Assembly (NCBI RefSeq): GCF_031846525.1 | Contig: NZ_JAVRHM010000017.1 | Span: forward strand, 1 to 64,000 | DNA from: Autumnicola patrickiae | Lineage (GTDB): Bacteria > Bacteroidota > Bacteroidia > Flavobacteriales > Flavobacteriaceae | Direction of reading: 5' to 3' | Length of the DNA stretch: 64,000 bases | In this document: positions 27,014 to 34,419 of the stretch, piece after piece | Numbering within the stretch: the first letter of the stretch is position 1 | How the letters are laid out: the number at the start of each line of letters is the position of its first letter | Notes under the pieces: generated by a model | Seen by the model: only the letters and a program-made list of their open reading frames with translations | The model's database searches: none | Told to the model about the DNA's origin: nothing | Program-made: the position numbers and the translations under genes

Positions 27014-27848
27014 AGTCTTTCGTTTTAGTGGTTTTTAGGTTGTCCTGAATTTGGGACACTCCATTTCTAGTTTGATTAGAAGATGAGCGGTATAACTCAG
27101 TACGATCTATCCAGTTTTTGGCTACAGCCTTCCAGTTTTTGATGTCTTGATCATTGCTGGTTTTCCATTCCCTCTCCCGGTAGTATTCAAAGAATTTTTT
27201 TCCTTCATCAGCAGAAAAACCTTTTTCCTTAAAAAAATATAAAACAGCCTGCCTGTCCTTTGGCTGTTTATTAATGTTTATTTGTTTAGTATTGTTTATA
27301 TAAGATACCAATGCTTGTCCACTGATGGGACGGTGTTGGTTCAATGCTTGTCCACTGATGGGACGGTGTTGGTTCAATGCTTGTTCACTGGTGGGACGGT
27401 GTTGGTTCAATGCTTGTTCACTGGTGGGACGCTGTTGGTTCACAACCTGTTCAATAATGGGACGGTTCTGAACCACTGCTGGTTCACTGATGGGATAGTA
27501 CTCTTCCGCCAGTTCTTCCAATAAGGGGTCGTAATCTTTTTCCAACGCCTCCTTTTTTACTCTGATGGATGTCATTTTAACTTTACTTCCCTTATATGGG
27601 TTGTTCGAGGGAAAATAGGAGAGATACCCCCATTGATCCATGTCCACAATACACCTGTGATAAGTGGACTTTGAACCGATCTTGGCCACGAGCATTATTT
27701 CTCTACGGTTGACAAAAAATTCCGCGGCAAACCGACTGCTGTTCCATTCCTGGAACAAGGCCATATACAGGCTGATATGAGTTGGGTTCAACCGGTCATC
27801 GAAATAGAATTTTTCGAAAACGGAGTTTAGTTGCTTGATGTAGTTCAT
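26997..27848 (-). CDS. Replication-type protein with 11-residue tandem repeats
   Basis: 283 residues. The N-terminal domain (residues 1-105; NPTHISLYMALFQEWN..., GSKSTYHRCIVDMDQWGYLSY) looks like a winged helix of replication initiators or DnaD N-termini. Residues 115-180 are tandem 11-residue units (consensus ALNQHRPTSEQ). The C-terminal domain (VLYFFKEKGFSADEGKKFFEYYREREWKTSNDQDIKNWKAVAKNWIDR) is the DnaD/DnaB2-like module found in phage and ICE replication proteins. It overlaps the DnaC-like ATPase gene by 17 bases, as in phage DnaD-DnaC modules. Function as helicase-loading partner is inferred. Confidence 0.7.
   Translation of the reverse strand: MNYIKQLNSVFEKFYFDDRLNPTHISLYMALFQEWNSSRFAAEFFVNRREIMLVAKIGSKSTYHRCIVDMDQWGYLSYFPSNNPYKGSKVKMTSIRVKKEALEKDYDPLLEELAEEYYPISEPAVVQNRPIIEQVVNQQRPTSEQALNQHRPTSEQALNQHRPISGQALNQHRPISGQALVSYINNTKQININKQPKDRQAVLYFFKEKGFSADEGKKFFEYYREREWKTSNDQDIKNWKAVAKNWIDRTELYRSSSNQTRNGVSQIQDNLKTTKTKDYGQPL
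27310..27507. repeat. 33-bp tandem repeat, six copies, inside coding sequence
   Basis: Six in-frame 33-bp units begin at 27310, 27343, 27376, 27409, 27442 and 27475. The first four are nearly identical on the plus strand (AATGCTTGTCCACTGATG...), the last two are diverged. Each encodes one 11-residue unit. High similarity between copies indicates recent expansion; copy number may vary between strains. Confidence 0.9.
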
Positions 27849-27853
27849 GGTTA

Positions 27854-28135
27854 CTAAACAGTTTTATTTTGTACCCGGTTTTCAGTCATTATCTTCTGAA
27901 TTTCTTCAGCTTCATAGTAAATAATACCTCCAATCTTGGTGTAAGGTAGGGTGCCATTTACTCTTAAATTTTGAAGCGTTCCCGGACTCACCTGGAGTAG
28001 GTTCATAACATCAGAAGATTTTAAATAGGTCTTGAAATTTCCTGATGATCTTTTTGCAAGAAGATCTTTAATTTCCTCGAGTAACTCTAGTTTGAATTCC
28101 CGAAGATCATCTGTGGTAATAATAGTTGTTGGCAT
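27854..28135 (-). CDS. HTH_17 (excisionase/MerR-like) DNA-binding protein
   Basis: 93 residues from the ATG at 28135; a start 11 codons earlier is possible but less similar to the family. The C-terminal half (TYLKSSDVMNLLQVSPGTLQNLRVNGTLPYTKIGGIIYYEAEEIQKIM) is a clear helix-turn-helix of the type in element-encoded excisionase and regulatory proteins. The N-terminal part is a short coiled coil (DDLREFKLELLEEIKDLL). It lies five bases before the replication-type gene, in the usual place of the ICE regulatory gene between rteC and the replication module. Confidence 0.85.
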   Translation of the reverse strand: MPTTIITTDDLREFKLELLEEIKDLLAKRSSGNFKTYLKSSDVMNLLQVSPGTLQNLRVNGTLPYTKIGGIIYYEAEEIQKIMTENRVQNKTV

Positions 28136-28186
28136 AATAGAACGGTTTTTAAAGAAAGGGACTAGCAAACGGTTTGTACATTTTAG

Positions 28187-28203
28187 TTGATAGCCCCTAT
28201 CAA
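28187..28203. promoter_or_regulatory. Palindrome upstream of the HTH gene
   Basis: TTGATA and TATCAA are separated by GCCCC, 52 bases before the HTH start codon. Size and position suit an operator for the HTH protein or an RteC-type activator. No second copy was seen in the window. Confidence 0.35.
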
Positions 28204-28444
28204 GGTTTGACTTTCGTTCTACAAATTTGGATAGGTTTAATGGAATTTATTCACTAGTTAAACGTAACCCTGAGAAAATTTAACATCTTGAATTTTGGGT
28301 TATTTTAGATGGATTTGTATTTGTTTCGGGTTCCCTGAATGGCACAAAATCCATCAAATAATATGGGAAATCGAAAAAAATCACTTTTTCGGTAGTTCGA
28401 CGTAACTCCGTCTTTTTTTAACATTCTTATGAAGATTGAATACG

Positions 28445-29284
28445 CTATTCTTCGCTTTTATTCATCTCAGAAAGTAGGGCAGTAGTTACGAAATCAAGAA
28501 ATTGGGTCCTGCTCTTTTTGCGATTTTTAAGATCCTGAAAAGTTTTATAAATGTCTTTAGAAGGTTCATAATCAAATATCTCCTGAAGTTTTTGAGATAT
28601 TTTAATAATATTCATATTGTTCTGTTTACCCAAGCCTGCGGCACTTAAGGCGTAGACTAGTTCTACCCAATCTGCATTGGAAAATGGCCAGGGAATTTTT
28701 TCAGACTTATTAGAAATTGTAGTTCTTGTGTTTAAATTATTTTGAAGTTTAAACAGCCGTTCGTCTAAATAATTCACCAATGAACAGAAGCCTTTGTATT
28801 GCCCCAACAACATATCTTTGGGGGTGCAAAAATCAGGATCCTGAAAATAGAAATCGGAAAGAGGGACGTGGTAATCGTTCATACTGTCTCTGGTATAGTA
28901 TTCTTTATCAAAACGGCTATCTTCGGAATCTACATACTGTGCAAAATCCAAATTGCTACGAAAGAACTGGTTGAGTTGGTTTATTTTCCTTTTCGTGAAT
29001 TTAAGCTGGCAATCTTTATCTGCTTTGGGAAACTGGATTTCGAAAGAATGTATTTCTGTAAAATAAACGAGATGGACCAATGGAATCTGCTTTATAACCT
29101 TGAAGAATTTTATTTCGGCTTCAATGGAGTCAAACCCATTAGCGAAGACCTCTCTCTTAAATGTGCAGAGAAGAGTGCGGCATATCTTACCAGAGCGGTA
29201 GGATTGCTCAACAATATTTTTACTGTGAAATTTGATTTCCTTCAGTTCTTTTAGCAGATTGTATGAGAGCAATTCCGGATCCAT
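28445..29284 (-). CDS. rteC: RteC family regulator of conjugative transposon excision
   Basis: 279 residues from the ATG at 29284 (an earlier TTG is less likely). The pattern of the RteC family is seen: FANGFDSIEAEIKFFKVIKQIPLVHLVYFTEIHSFEIQFP, the helical CTPKDMLLGQYKGFCSLVNYLDERL, and a C-terminal domain PWPFSNADWVELVYALSAAGLGKQNN...FDYEPSKDIYKTFQDLKNRKKSRTQFLDFVTTALL. In CTnDOT, RteC activates excision genes. Homologues without tetracycline control are common in flavobacterial elements. The gene is intact although the transfer region is deleted. Confidence 0.85.
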   Translation of the reverse strand: MDPELLSYNLLKELKEIKFHSKNIVEQSYRSGKICRTLLCTFKREVFANGFDSIEAEIKFFKVIKQIPLVHLVYFTEIHSFEIQFPKADKDCQLKFTKRKINQLNQFFRSNLDFAQYVDSEDSRFDKEYYTRDSMNDYHVPLSDFYFQDPDFCTPKDMLLGQYKGFCSLVNYLDERLFKLQNNLNTRTTISNKSEKIPWPFSNADWVELVYALSAAGLGKQNNMNIIKISQKLQEIFDYEPSKDIYKTFQDLKNRKKSRTQFLDFVTTALLSEMNKSEE

Positions 29285-29441
29285 CAGCAACAAACTTTTT
29301 ATTTAGCTTCATACGCTTTTTTCCTGGTTAATAGGAGTAGAGCTGTCGCTTCGAAAAAGTCAAGGACTTCTTACAGGTATTTTATGACAGCTAAACCTGG
29401 TTGAAGATAAACTGGAAATACAATTTCATCACTTTTAAATA

Positions 29442-29479
29442 CCGTATTTTTTTACGGAAATTCCCGTATATTCCTACGG
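29442..29479. promoter_or_regulatory. Two CCGTA-N6-TACGG palindromes 22 bp apart
   Basis: Palindromes at 29442-29457 and 29464-29479 have identical arms (CCGTA/TACGG) and six-base spacers; the centres are 22 bp apart, two helical turns. They lie between the stop of the LuxR-type gene (29484) and rteC. LuxR-type regulators bind such short dyads, so the neighbouring regulator could act on rteC here. Binding is inferred only. Confidence 0.5.
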
Positions 29480-29483
29480 AAAG

Positions 29484-30404
29484 CTAATTCTTTTTAGTTC
29501 TAAATCGGGATAAGAAATTACTTCTATTCTTAGATCCTGTTTTCTTAAAGATATTTGACGCGTGTTTGGAAACCGTGCTTTCTGCTATATATAAATCTTT
29601 GGCGATTTCTTTATAAGTCATTCCCCTCAGAATAGATAAGGCAATTTCAACTTCCCTTCTTGTTAAATCACCGTAAATAATTTTTGTCTTTAAAATTTCT
29701 TGGTTAGGTTCTTTAGTAAAAGCAAAAACATCAAAAATTTCTGGTCTATTTTTCAGGAAGCAGAGATATCGATTGATCTCCATGGCTGCTATTGCATAAA
29801 AGGCCAGGTTCATAACGGTAAAGGTTAACCATTGATAATCACCTATAACTGTTAGTATAGGTAAAAGCGCAATGCAACATAGACTTACAATGGCTAATTT
29901 GTTCCGTTTAGAAAAAAAAGAATCAGGATTGTCGAGGTTAGAGATTCTCTGGTAAAAAAGTCCAAGAAAAGCAAACGCAATAATTGAGACTGGAATAGTA
30001 AAAAGGAGTCTTGCTGAATCTAAAGAATTTGTAAGGAAGTAGGGGATTAAAAATAATATTATAAAGCAACCAACTATTAGTATTGTGATATTTCTAACGG
30101 ATAAACGGAATTTCAAAAGGGTGATATCATAATCCTTGTACAGGTAATATATCATATATATGCATAAAGCGATGGCCACACCATAAGTAATTATGTATTG
30201 AACTATGATTGGTTCAGGAAAAGTATCGGTAGGCAAAAATCCGCCCGTTAAATTGTATGCAATGTATAGCAGCCCGAGAGTAATGTACCTTCTTAGACTT
30301 AATTTTTTATGCTTTGCACTTTGAATGACGGCAATGAATACAATTACAGTGTCAATCAACAAGTAAAAGAATGTTGTCCAATGGATTGAGGTGCCAAACA
30401 TCAT
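29484..30404 (-). CDS. Membrane-bound LuxR-type regulator
   Basis: 306 residues. Seven probable membrane helices fill residues 1-205, without a recognised sensor domain. The C-terminus is a LuxR/GerE helix-turn-helix: LTRREVEIALSILRGMTYKEIAKDLYIAESTVSKHASNIFKKTGSKNRSNFLSRF. The start overlaps the stop of the short asparaginase-domain gene by one base, so the two products are made together and probably form a signal-sensing pair. The 7-helix part may sense a membrane or small-molecule signal. Confidence 0.82.
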   Translation of the reverse strand: MMFGTSIHWTTFFYLLIDTVIVFIAVIQSAKHKKLSLRRYITLGLLYIAYNLTGGFLPTDTFPEPIIVQYIITYGVAIALCIYMIYYLYKDYDITLLKFRLSVRNITILIVGCFIILFLIPYFLTNSLDSARLLFTIPVSIIAFAFLGLFYQRISNLDNPDSFFSKRNKLAIVSLCCIALLPILTVIGDYQWLTFTVMNLAFYAIAAMEINRYLCFLKNRPEIFDVFAFTKEPNQEILKTKIIYGDLTRREVEIALSILRGMTYKEIAKDLYIAESTVSKHASNIFKKTGSKNRSNFLSRFRTKKN

Positions 30405-30886
30405 TATTTTTCATCTTTACGCTCAAATCTATTTGTCTTCAAATTTTTTCTAACATTGTTCCAATGAAAAATATCGCCATTCATAGCCACATAAACCCCT
30501 GGCTTCAAAAATTGTAAAGCACATATTGCATATCCTAAATTAAAAGGTGCATCGCTGTTCTTTGATGCACCTAAAATAAATGAACCTACAAGAACTATTG
30601 TTTTGTTAAGGTTAAGCTTTCCTAAATGCTTGGCGGTTTCTTCCATCGTGAAAGTCCCGTGGGTTATTAAAACTTTTTGAGCTTTGGACGATTGGATTCT
30701 TTCGACCAAATAATCCCGGTCTTTAGGCGTTATTGATCGGCTATCTTTTCTGAAAGCTTCTTCTATGGCAAAAGAAAATGAAACATTAGCCGCTTGCAGA
30801 CTATTCGTTGAAATTTTCCTAGGATTCTGTTTTTGATCGTTGTCCAGTCCTCCGATGGTACCACCTGTTGTGATTATGTGTATCAT
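30404..30886 (-). CDS. Short asparaginase-domain protein
   Basis: 160 residues, half of a type I/II asparaginase (about 330). The N-terminal catalytic motif ITTGGTIGG (Thr nucleophile) and the second motif VLITHGTFTMEETAKHL (TDT-like position, here HGTFT) are present, while the C-terminal asparaginase domain is missing. Stand-alone N-terminal asparaginase domains of this size occur in Bacteroidota beside LuxR-type genes. It may sense or hydrolyse a small amide signal for the coupled regulator; this is inferred from the one-base overlap. Confidence 0.75.
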   Translation of the reverse strand: MIHIITTGGTIGGLDNDQKQNPRKISTNSLQAANVSFSFAIEEAFRKDSRSITPKDRDYLVERIQSSKAQKVLITHGTFTMEETAKHLGKLNLNKTIVLVGSFILGASKNSDAPFNLGYAICALQFLKPGVYVAMNGDIFHWNNVRKNLKTNRFERKDEK

Positions 30887-31090
30887 AATTATAGGATCTG
30901 CGGTTTGCTAATCGCAAGGTAAGGGGCTGAGATATAATTTAATAATGACGATACATTCTTTAACATTAGAAATGGGAGAGAATTTGATGAGATTTTAATT
31001 TTTTTGAGAAGAAGTTTTGGAAAATCTTTGACTTGGATGCGAATAAATATTCTTTAAATACCGTAAATTAAGAACTTTTAAATCTACAAG

Positions 31091-31723
31091 ATGTTACAAG
31101 AAATAAATGAAGCCTATGGTTTTATCTTTGAAGAAGACCTGATCCGGGAGATTCCGGAAGTGGGAGTTCTAAAACTTGCTGGTGCAGGTGAAATTATAAT
31201 GGATATCAATGATTATATAACTTCCATGCCTTTGCTCTTAAATGGCGCAATTAAAATACTTCGGGAGGATGAAGATGGAAATGAATTATTACTTTATTTC
31301 CTGGAAAGAGGAGATACCTGTGCGCTTACGCTTTCCTGCTGTCTCGGTCAAACTCGAAGTGAAATCAGAGCAGTGGCTGAAAGAGAAACGAAGTACATCA
31401 TGGTTCCTGTGAGCGAAATTGAGGAATGGACCACCAGGTATAAAAGCTGGCGGAATTTTATTTTTGAAAGTTACCAGTCGCGGTTGTCAGAAATGCTCGA
31501 AACTATAGACACTTTAGCTTTTATGAATATGGATCAGCGGTTACTGCGCTATCTTCAGGACAAAGCGAAAATAAACCAATCAGAGGAACTGCAGGTGACA
31601 CACCAACAGATAGCATATGATCTAAATACTTCGCGGGTCGTTATCTCAAGATTATTAAAAAAGCTTGAAATGGAAGGGAAAATTCTTTTACAGCGGAATC
31701 AAATAATTGTTCAGGACTTGTAA
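31091..31723 (+). CDS. Crp/Fnr-family regulator, likely master regulator of the sulfur island
   Basis: 210 residues. N-terminal cyclic-nucleotide-type beta-roll (residues 10-110), dimer helix (ESYQSRLSEMLETIDTLAFMNMDQRLLRYLQDKAK) and a C-terminal winged helix, TSRVVISRLLKKLE being the recognition helix. Cysteines 77, 83 and 84 (GDTCALTLSCCLG) are the only ones; the Fe-S cysteines of FNR are absent. In FNR the recognition helix has V-E-T-I-S-R; here R-V-V-I-S-R, lacking the Glu that reads TTGAT. This suits the different half-site GTAAC seen ten times downstream. The first site lies 13 bases after its stop. Cys-based sensing of sulfane sulfur is my inference. Confidence 0.88.
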   Translation: MLQEINEAYGFIFEEDLIREIPEVGVLKLAGAGEIIMDINDYITSMPLLLNGAIKILREDEDGNELLLYFLERGDTCALTLSCCLGQTRSEIRAVAERETKYIMVPVSEIEEWTTRYKSWRNFIFESYQSRLSEMLETIDTLAFMNMDQRLLRYLQDKAKINQSEELQVTHQQIAYDLNTSRVVISRLLKKLEMEGKILLQRNQIIVQDL

Positions 31724-31735
31724 AGGAACAGGTCT

Positions 31736-31749
31736 GTAACTTTTGTTAC
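31736..31749 (+). promoter_or_regulatory. Crp-type operator (site 1) with -7 box, tauE promoter
   Basis: GTAAC-TTTT-GTTAC, perfect arms. Its centre (31742.5) is 29.5 bp before the first base of TACTTTTG at 31772-31779, a perfect TAnnTTTG box. This puts the operator near -41.5. Probably drives tauE and the methyltransferase gene. Confidence 0.75.
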
Positions 31750-31802
31750 TGCCTAACCAGAATCCCAAAGTTACTTTTGCTTGGAACTTATAAGAAAGAG
31801 CT

Positions 31803-32600
31803 TTGGAAATAATTGACATTTTGGGATACTTCGGTGCGCTTGTAATAGGAATAACCCTTGGCCTTATTGGAGGTGGTGGATCCATTCTGACAGTACCCGT
31901 ACTGGTTTACCTGTTATCTATCAACCCCGTAACAGCAACAGCATACTCGCTTTTTGTGGTAGGGGCTTCCTCTTTAGTAGGGGCAATAAACAACATGAAG
32001 AAAAAACTGGTGGATTTTCGTACTGCCACCGTTTTTGCCATTCCGGCTTTTATAGCCGTTTATGGTACCAGAAAATATCTTGTACCGGCCATTCCAGAAC
32101 ATATTTTCACCCTTTGGGACTTTGAAGTGACCAAAAATATTGGGATCATGTTGTTTTTTGCCATCATCATGATAGTGGCTTCTATCTCCATGATCAAAGG
32201 CAATGGAAAGGAAGAACTGCAGGAAGTGAAGGTCAAGTATAACTATCCGTTAATCATTATTGAGGGTATTGTGGTAGGTATTCTCACCGGGATAGTTGGT
32301 GCCGGTGGAGGATTTTTGATTATTCCGGCTCTGGTCTTACTCGCTAAATTACCAATGAAGAAAGCAGTGGCAACTTCTCTGCTCATCATAGCGGTAAAGT
32401 CTCTTATAGGGTTTATTGGAGATGTGGAAAACCTCGAGATAGACTGGACATTCCTGTTGATCTTTACCGGTTTGTCTATTGCCGGGATCTTTTTGGGAGG
32501 TTATCTCAATAAATTCATTGATGGCGGAAAGCTTAAAAAAGGCTTTGGCTGGTTTGTGCTGGTAATGGGGATTTATATTATCGGCAAAGAGTTGCTTTAA
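31803..32600 (+). CDS. TauE/SafE-family sulfite or organosulfur exporter
   Basis: 265 residues from a TTG start; an in-frame TAA 12 bases upstream and no ATG until residue 64 leave no alternative. Eight or nine membrane helices, with the family glycine motifs ITLGLIGGGGSILTVPVLVY and GILTGIVGAGGGFLIIPALV at the start of each half. TauE/SafE proteins export sulfite, sulfoacetate or related anions; sulfite is the product expected from the persulfide dioxygenase at 45.3 kb. It is the first target next to the Crp-type regulator and carries operator site 1. Confidence 0.88.
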   Translation: MEIIDILGYFGALVIGITLGLIGGGGSILTVPVLVYLLSINPVTATAYSLFVVGASSLVGAINNMKKKLVDFRTATVFAIPAFIAVYGTRKYLVPAIPEHIFTLWDFEVTKNIGIMLFFAIIMIVASISMIKGNGKEELQEVKVKYNYPLIIIEGIVVGILTGIVGAGGGFLIIPALVLLAKLPMKKAVATSLLIIAVKSLIGFIGDVENLEIDWTFLLIFTGLSIAGIFLGGYLNKFIDGGKLKKGFGWFVLVMGIYIIGKELL

Positions 32601-32636
32601 ATACGCTTTTTAACTTCGGAGAAAAATTAAAATACT

Positions 32637-33251
32637 ATGAAAACATTCTGGGATGAGCGATATAAACTGAAGGATTATGTCTACGGAAAAGATCCTAACG
32701 AATACCTGAAGGTAAAACTTAATGAAATAAAACCCGGCAGGATTCTTTTTCCTGCGGAAGGAGAAGGCAGAAATGCTGTGTTTGCAGCAAAGCTTGGATG
32801 GGACGTATCCGCCTTTGATATAAGTATAGAAGGTAAGAAGAAGGCGCTGAGGCTGGCTGAAGAAGAGGGCGTGATAATTAATTACCAAACTACAAATTCA
32901 CCTGATCTCACTTTTGCAGGTGAAAAATTTGATGCTATCGCTCTTGTTTACGCCCATTTACCACCCGAAATACGTCAGGATTATTTTAGGCTTTTTAAAC
33001 ACATCCTTAAGAAGGGAGGGAAAGTGATCTTTGAAGGATTTGGTTCAAAACATCTTCAATACCAAACGTTGAATCCTTTTGTAGGGGGACCAAAAGAAGA
33101 AAAAATGTTGTTTTCAGAAAAAGAGATACGAGAGGCTTTTCACGAATTCAGTTTTGATGAGTTTTATGAAGGGGAAATAGAACTTAACGAAGGCAAATTC
33201 CATAAAGGCAAAGGTTATGTAATTAGGTTTGTAGCTGAAAAGAAAAGCTAA
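32637..33251 (+). CDS. Class I SAM-dependent methyltransferase (TehB/TPMT-like)
   Basis: 204 residues. Motif I appears as ILFPAEGEGRNAVFAAKLGWDVSAFDIS, then FDAIALVYAHLPPE and LKKGGKVIFEGF. WDERYKLKDYVYGKDPNEYL at the N-terminus is typical of TehB-like thiopurine/tellurite-type methyltransferases that transfer methyl from SAM to soft nucleophiles. In a sulfur setting methylation of sulfide, persulfide or selenium/tellurium compounds to volatile products is plausible. It follows tauE by 36 bases and is probably co-transcribed. Confidence 0.82.
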   Translation: MKTFWDERYKLKDYVYGKDPNEYLKVKLNEIKPGRILFPAEGEGRNAVFAAKLGWDVSAFDISIEGKKKALRLAEEEGVIINYQTTNSPDLTFAGEKFDAIALVYAHLPPEIRQDYFRLFKHILKKGGKVIFEGFGSKHLQYQTLNPFVGGPKEEKMLFSEKEIREAFHEFSFDEFYEGEIELNEGKFHKGKGYVIRFVAEKKS

Positions 33252-33272
33252 AAACAACATAACTTTAAAAGT

Positions 33273-33302
33273 AAAAAAGGTGTCCCGGAGGATGCCTTTT
33301 TT
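33273..33302 (+). terminator. Terminator after the tauE-methyltransferase unit
   Basis: AAAAAAGG and CCTTTTTT flank a short inner stem (TCC/GGA), ending in a run of seven T. It lies 22 bases after the methyltransferase stop and just before operator site 2. Confidence 0.7.
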
Positions 33303-33312
33303 TATTCCAAGT

Positions 33313-33326
33313 GTAACTTATGTTAC
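33313..33326 (+). promoter_or_regulatory. Crp-type operator (site 2) with -7 box, HMA-tlpA promoter
   Basis: GTAAC-TTAT-GTTAC within TGTAAC...GTTACA. The centre (33319.5) is 29.5 bp before TATATTTG at 33349-33356, a perfect -7 box. Start codon of the HMA gene follows 51 bases later. Confidence 0.75.
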
Positions 33327-33406
33327 AGCCTGGGGCAATTCCACAGTGTATATTTGATAAAATTAAAAGAAGTTCAAATGATGATCTTACAATTTAGAAA
33401 ATAAAA

Positions 33407-33670
33407 ATGAAAACAACTATAACAGTACAAAATTTAAAGTGTGGTGGATGTGTGAATACCATCACTACGAAGCTTTCAGAAATAGAAAACATACAAAATG
33501 TACAGGTGGAAAAAGAGTCTTCTTCAGTAACATTCAATTACCTGGAACCTGAAGATGCATTTAAAGTGAAAGAGAAATTGAGGAAGCTGGGATATCCTGC
33601 TGTAGATGCTAAGAATTCCCTGGCCTCCAAAGCCATTTCTGTAATAAGTTGTGCGACTGGGAAAATGTAA
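33407..33670 (+). CDS. Stand-alone HMA-domain protein
   Basis: 87 residues. One ferredoxin-like HMA domain with LKCGGCVNTITTKLSEIENI, a CxxC metal site, then GYPAVDAKN. The C-terminus adds a further Cys (VISCATGKM). Proteins of this kind carry Cu(I) or Zn(II) in the cytoplasm. It is first in a unit with TlpA, and a copper chaperone beside thiol-redox proteins would fit with protection from copper-catalysed persulfide chemistry. Metal and partner are not known. Confidence 0.85.
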   Translation: MKTTITVQNLKCGGCVNTITTKLSEIENIQNVQVEKESSSVTFNYLEPEDAFKVKEKLRKLGYPAVDAKNSLASKAISVISCATGKM

Positions 33671-33717
33671 GAGTCCGGAACAGGATTTTCAAAAATTTTC
33701 TAAAAAAAATCTTTACT

Positions 33718-34299
33718 ATGAAAAGAAAGACGAAAAAAAATTTAATTGAATACGGAATCATATTTGCCATTTTCGGTGGGTTATATATAACAGGATTACA
33801 TACAGAAGTGCTGGGATTCCTTCAGCGGGGAGTGCTTGCAACAGGATTAATGGATCCCGATCTTGACAAAAATGCAGATCTTGCTGTAAATGACACCAAT
33901 TCCAAAGCATATTTTTCAATGAGCCTTATCAATTCCAAAGGTGAAAAAGTGGCTATGGAAGATTTAAGAGGGAAAGTAATCTTTATGAACCTATGGGCTA
34001 CCTGGTGTCCCCCTTGTGTTGCCGAAATGCCCGGGATCAACAAGCTTTACCAGGATGTGGATAAAGATAAAGTTGCTTTTATCATGTTGTCCCTGGATCA
34101 GGATTTTCAAAAAGCTATAGACTATAACGAAAAGAAAGGCTATGATTTCGAGGTTTACAGGGTCAACGGAGCCATTCCCGAGATGTATAACTCTCAAAGC
34201 ATTCCTACCACTTACGTTATCGATCCGAACGGAAATCTCGTACTGACCACATATGGGAATGGGAGATTACAACACCAAGGACTTCAAGGGTTTCCTTAA
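33718..34299 (+). CDS. TlpA-type thioredoxin, C-terminus frameshifted
   Basis: 193 residues from ATG 33718; an upstream in-frame ATG at 33649 overlaps the HMA gene and is unlikely. N-terminal membrane anchor (YGIIFAIFGGLYITGL), then a periplasmic thioredoxin domain with FMNLWATWCPPCVAEMP and the cis-Pro loop SIPTTYVIDPNGNLVLT. After this the present frame ends in a non-family tail. The +1 frame from about 34253 reads GMGDYNTKDFKGFLKEQY and stops at 34310-34312, exactly where a strong terminator hairpin begins. One inserted base near 34248-34252 explains it. The missing last helix may destabilise the protein, unless it is a sequencing error. Confidence 0.82.
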   Translation: MKRKTKKNLIEYGIIFAIFGGLYITGLHTEVLGFLQRGVLATGLMDPDLDKNADLAVNDTNSKAYFSMSLINSKGEKVAMEDLRGKVIFMNLWATWCPPCVAEMPGINKLYQDVDKDKVAFIMLSLDQDFQKAIDYNEKKGYDFEVYRVNGAIPEMYNSQSIPTTYVIDPNGNLVLTTYGNGRLQHQGLQGFP

Positions 34300-34311
34300 A
34301 GAGCAATACTA

Positions 34312-34353
34312 GGTTAAAGGCAGGAAGAACTTGTTTCCTTCCTGCCTTTAACC
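34312..34353 (+). terminator. Strong terminator after tlpA
   Basis: Perfect 16-bp stem (34312-34327 with 34338-34353; arm GGTTAAAGGCAGGAAG), 10-base loop, followed by TTTT. The stem starts at the last base of the TAG that would end an unshifted tlpA, which supports the frameshift interpretation. Confidence 0.85.
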
Positions 34354-34419
34354 TTTTCAATACATTTCTTTCAGTTTACTTCTACGGGATTATAAAATTC
34401 CGCAGCTATTTTTTTGTCT

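Noticed and set aside
27310..27507. Possible CRISPR array
   Set aside because: Repeats are directly contiguous 33-bp units in frame within a coding sequence, with no spacers and no cas genes.
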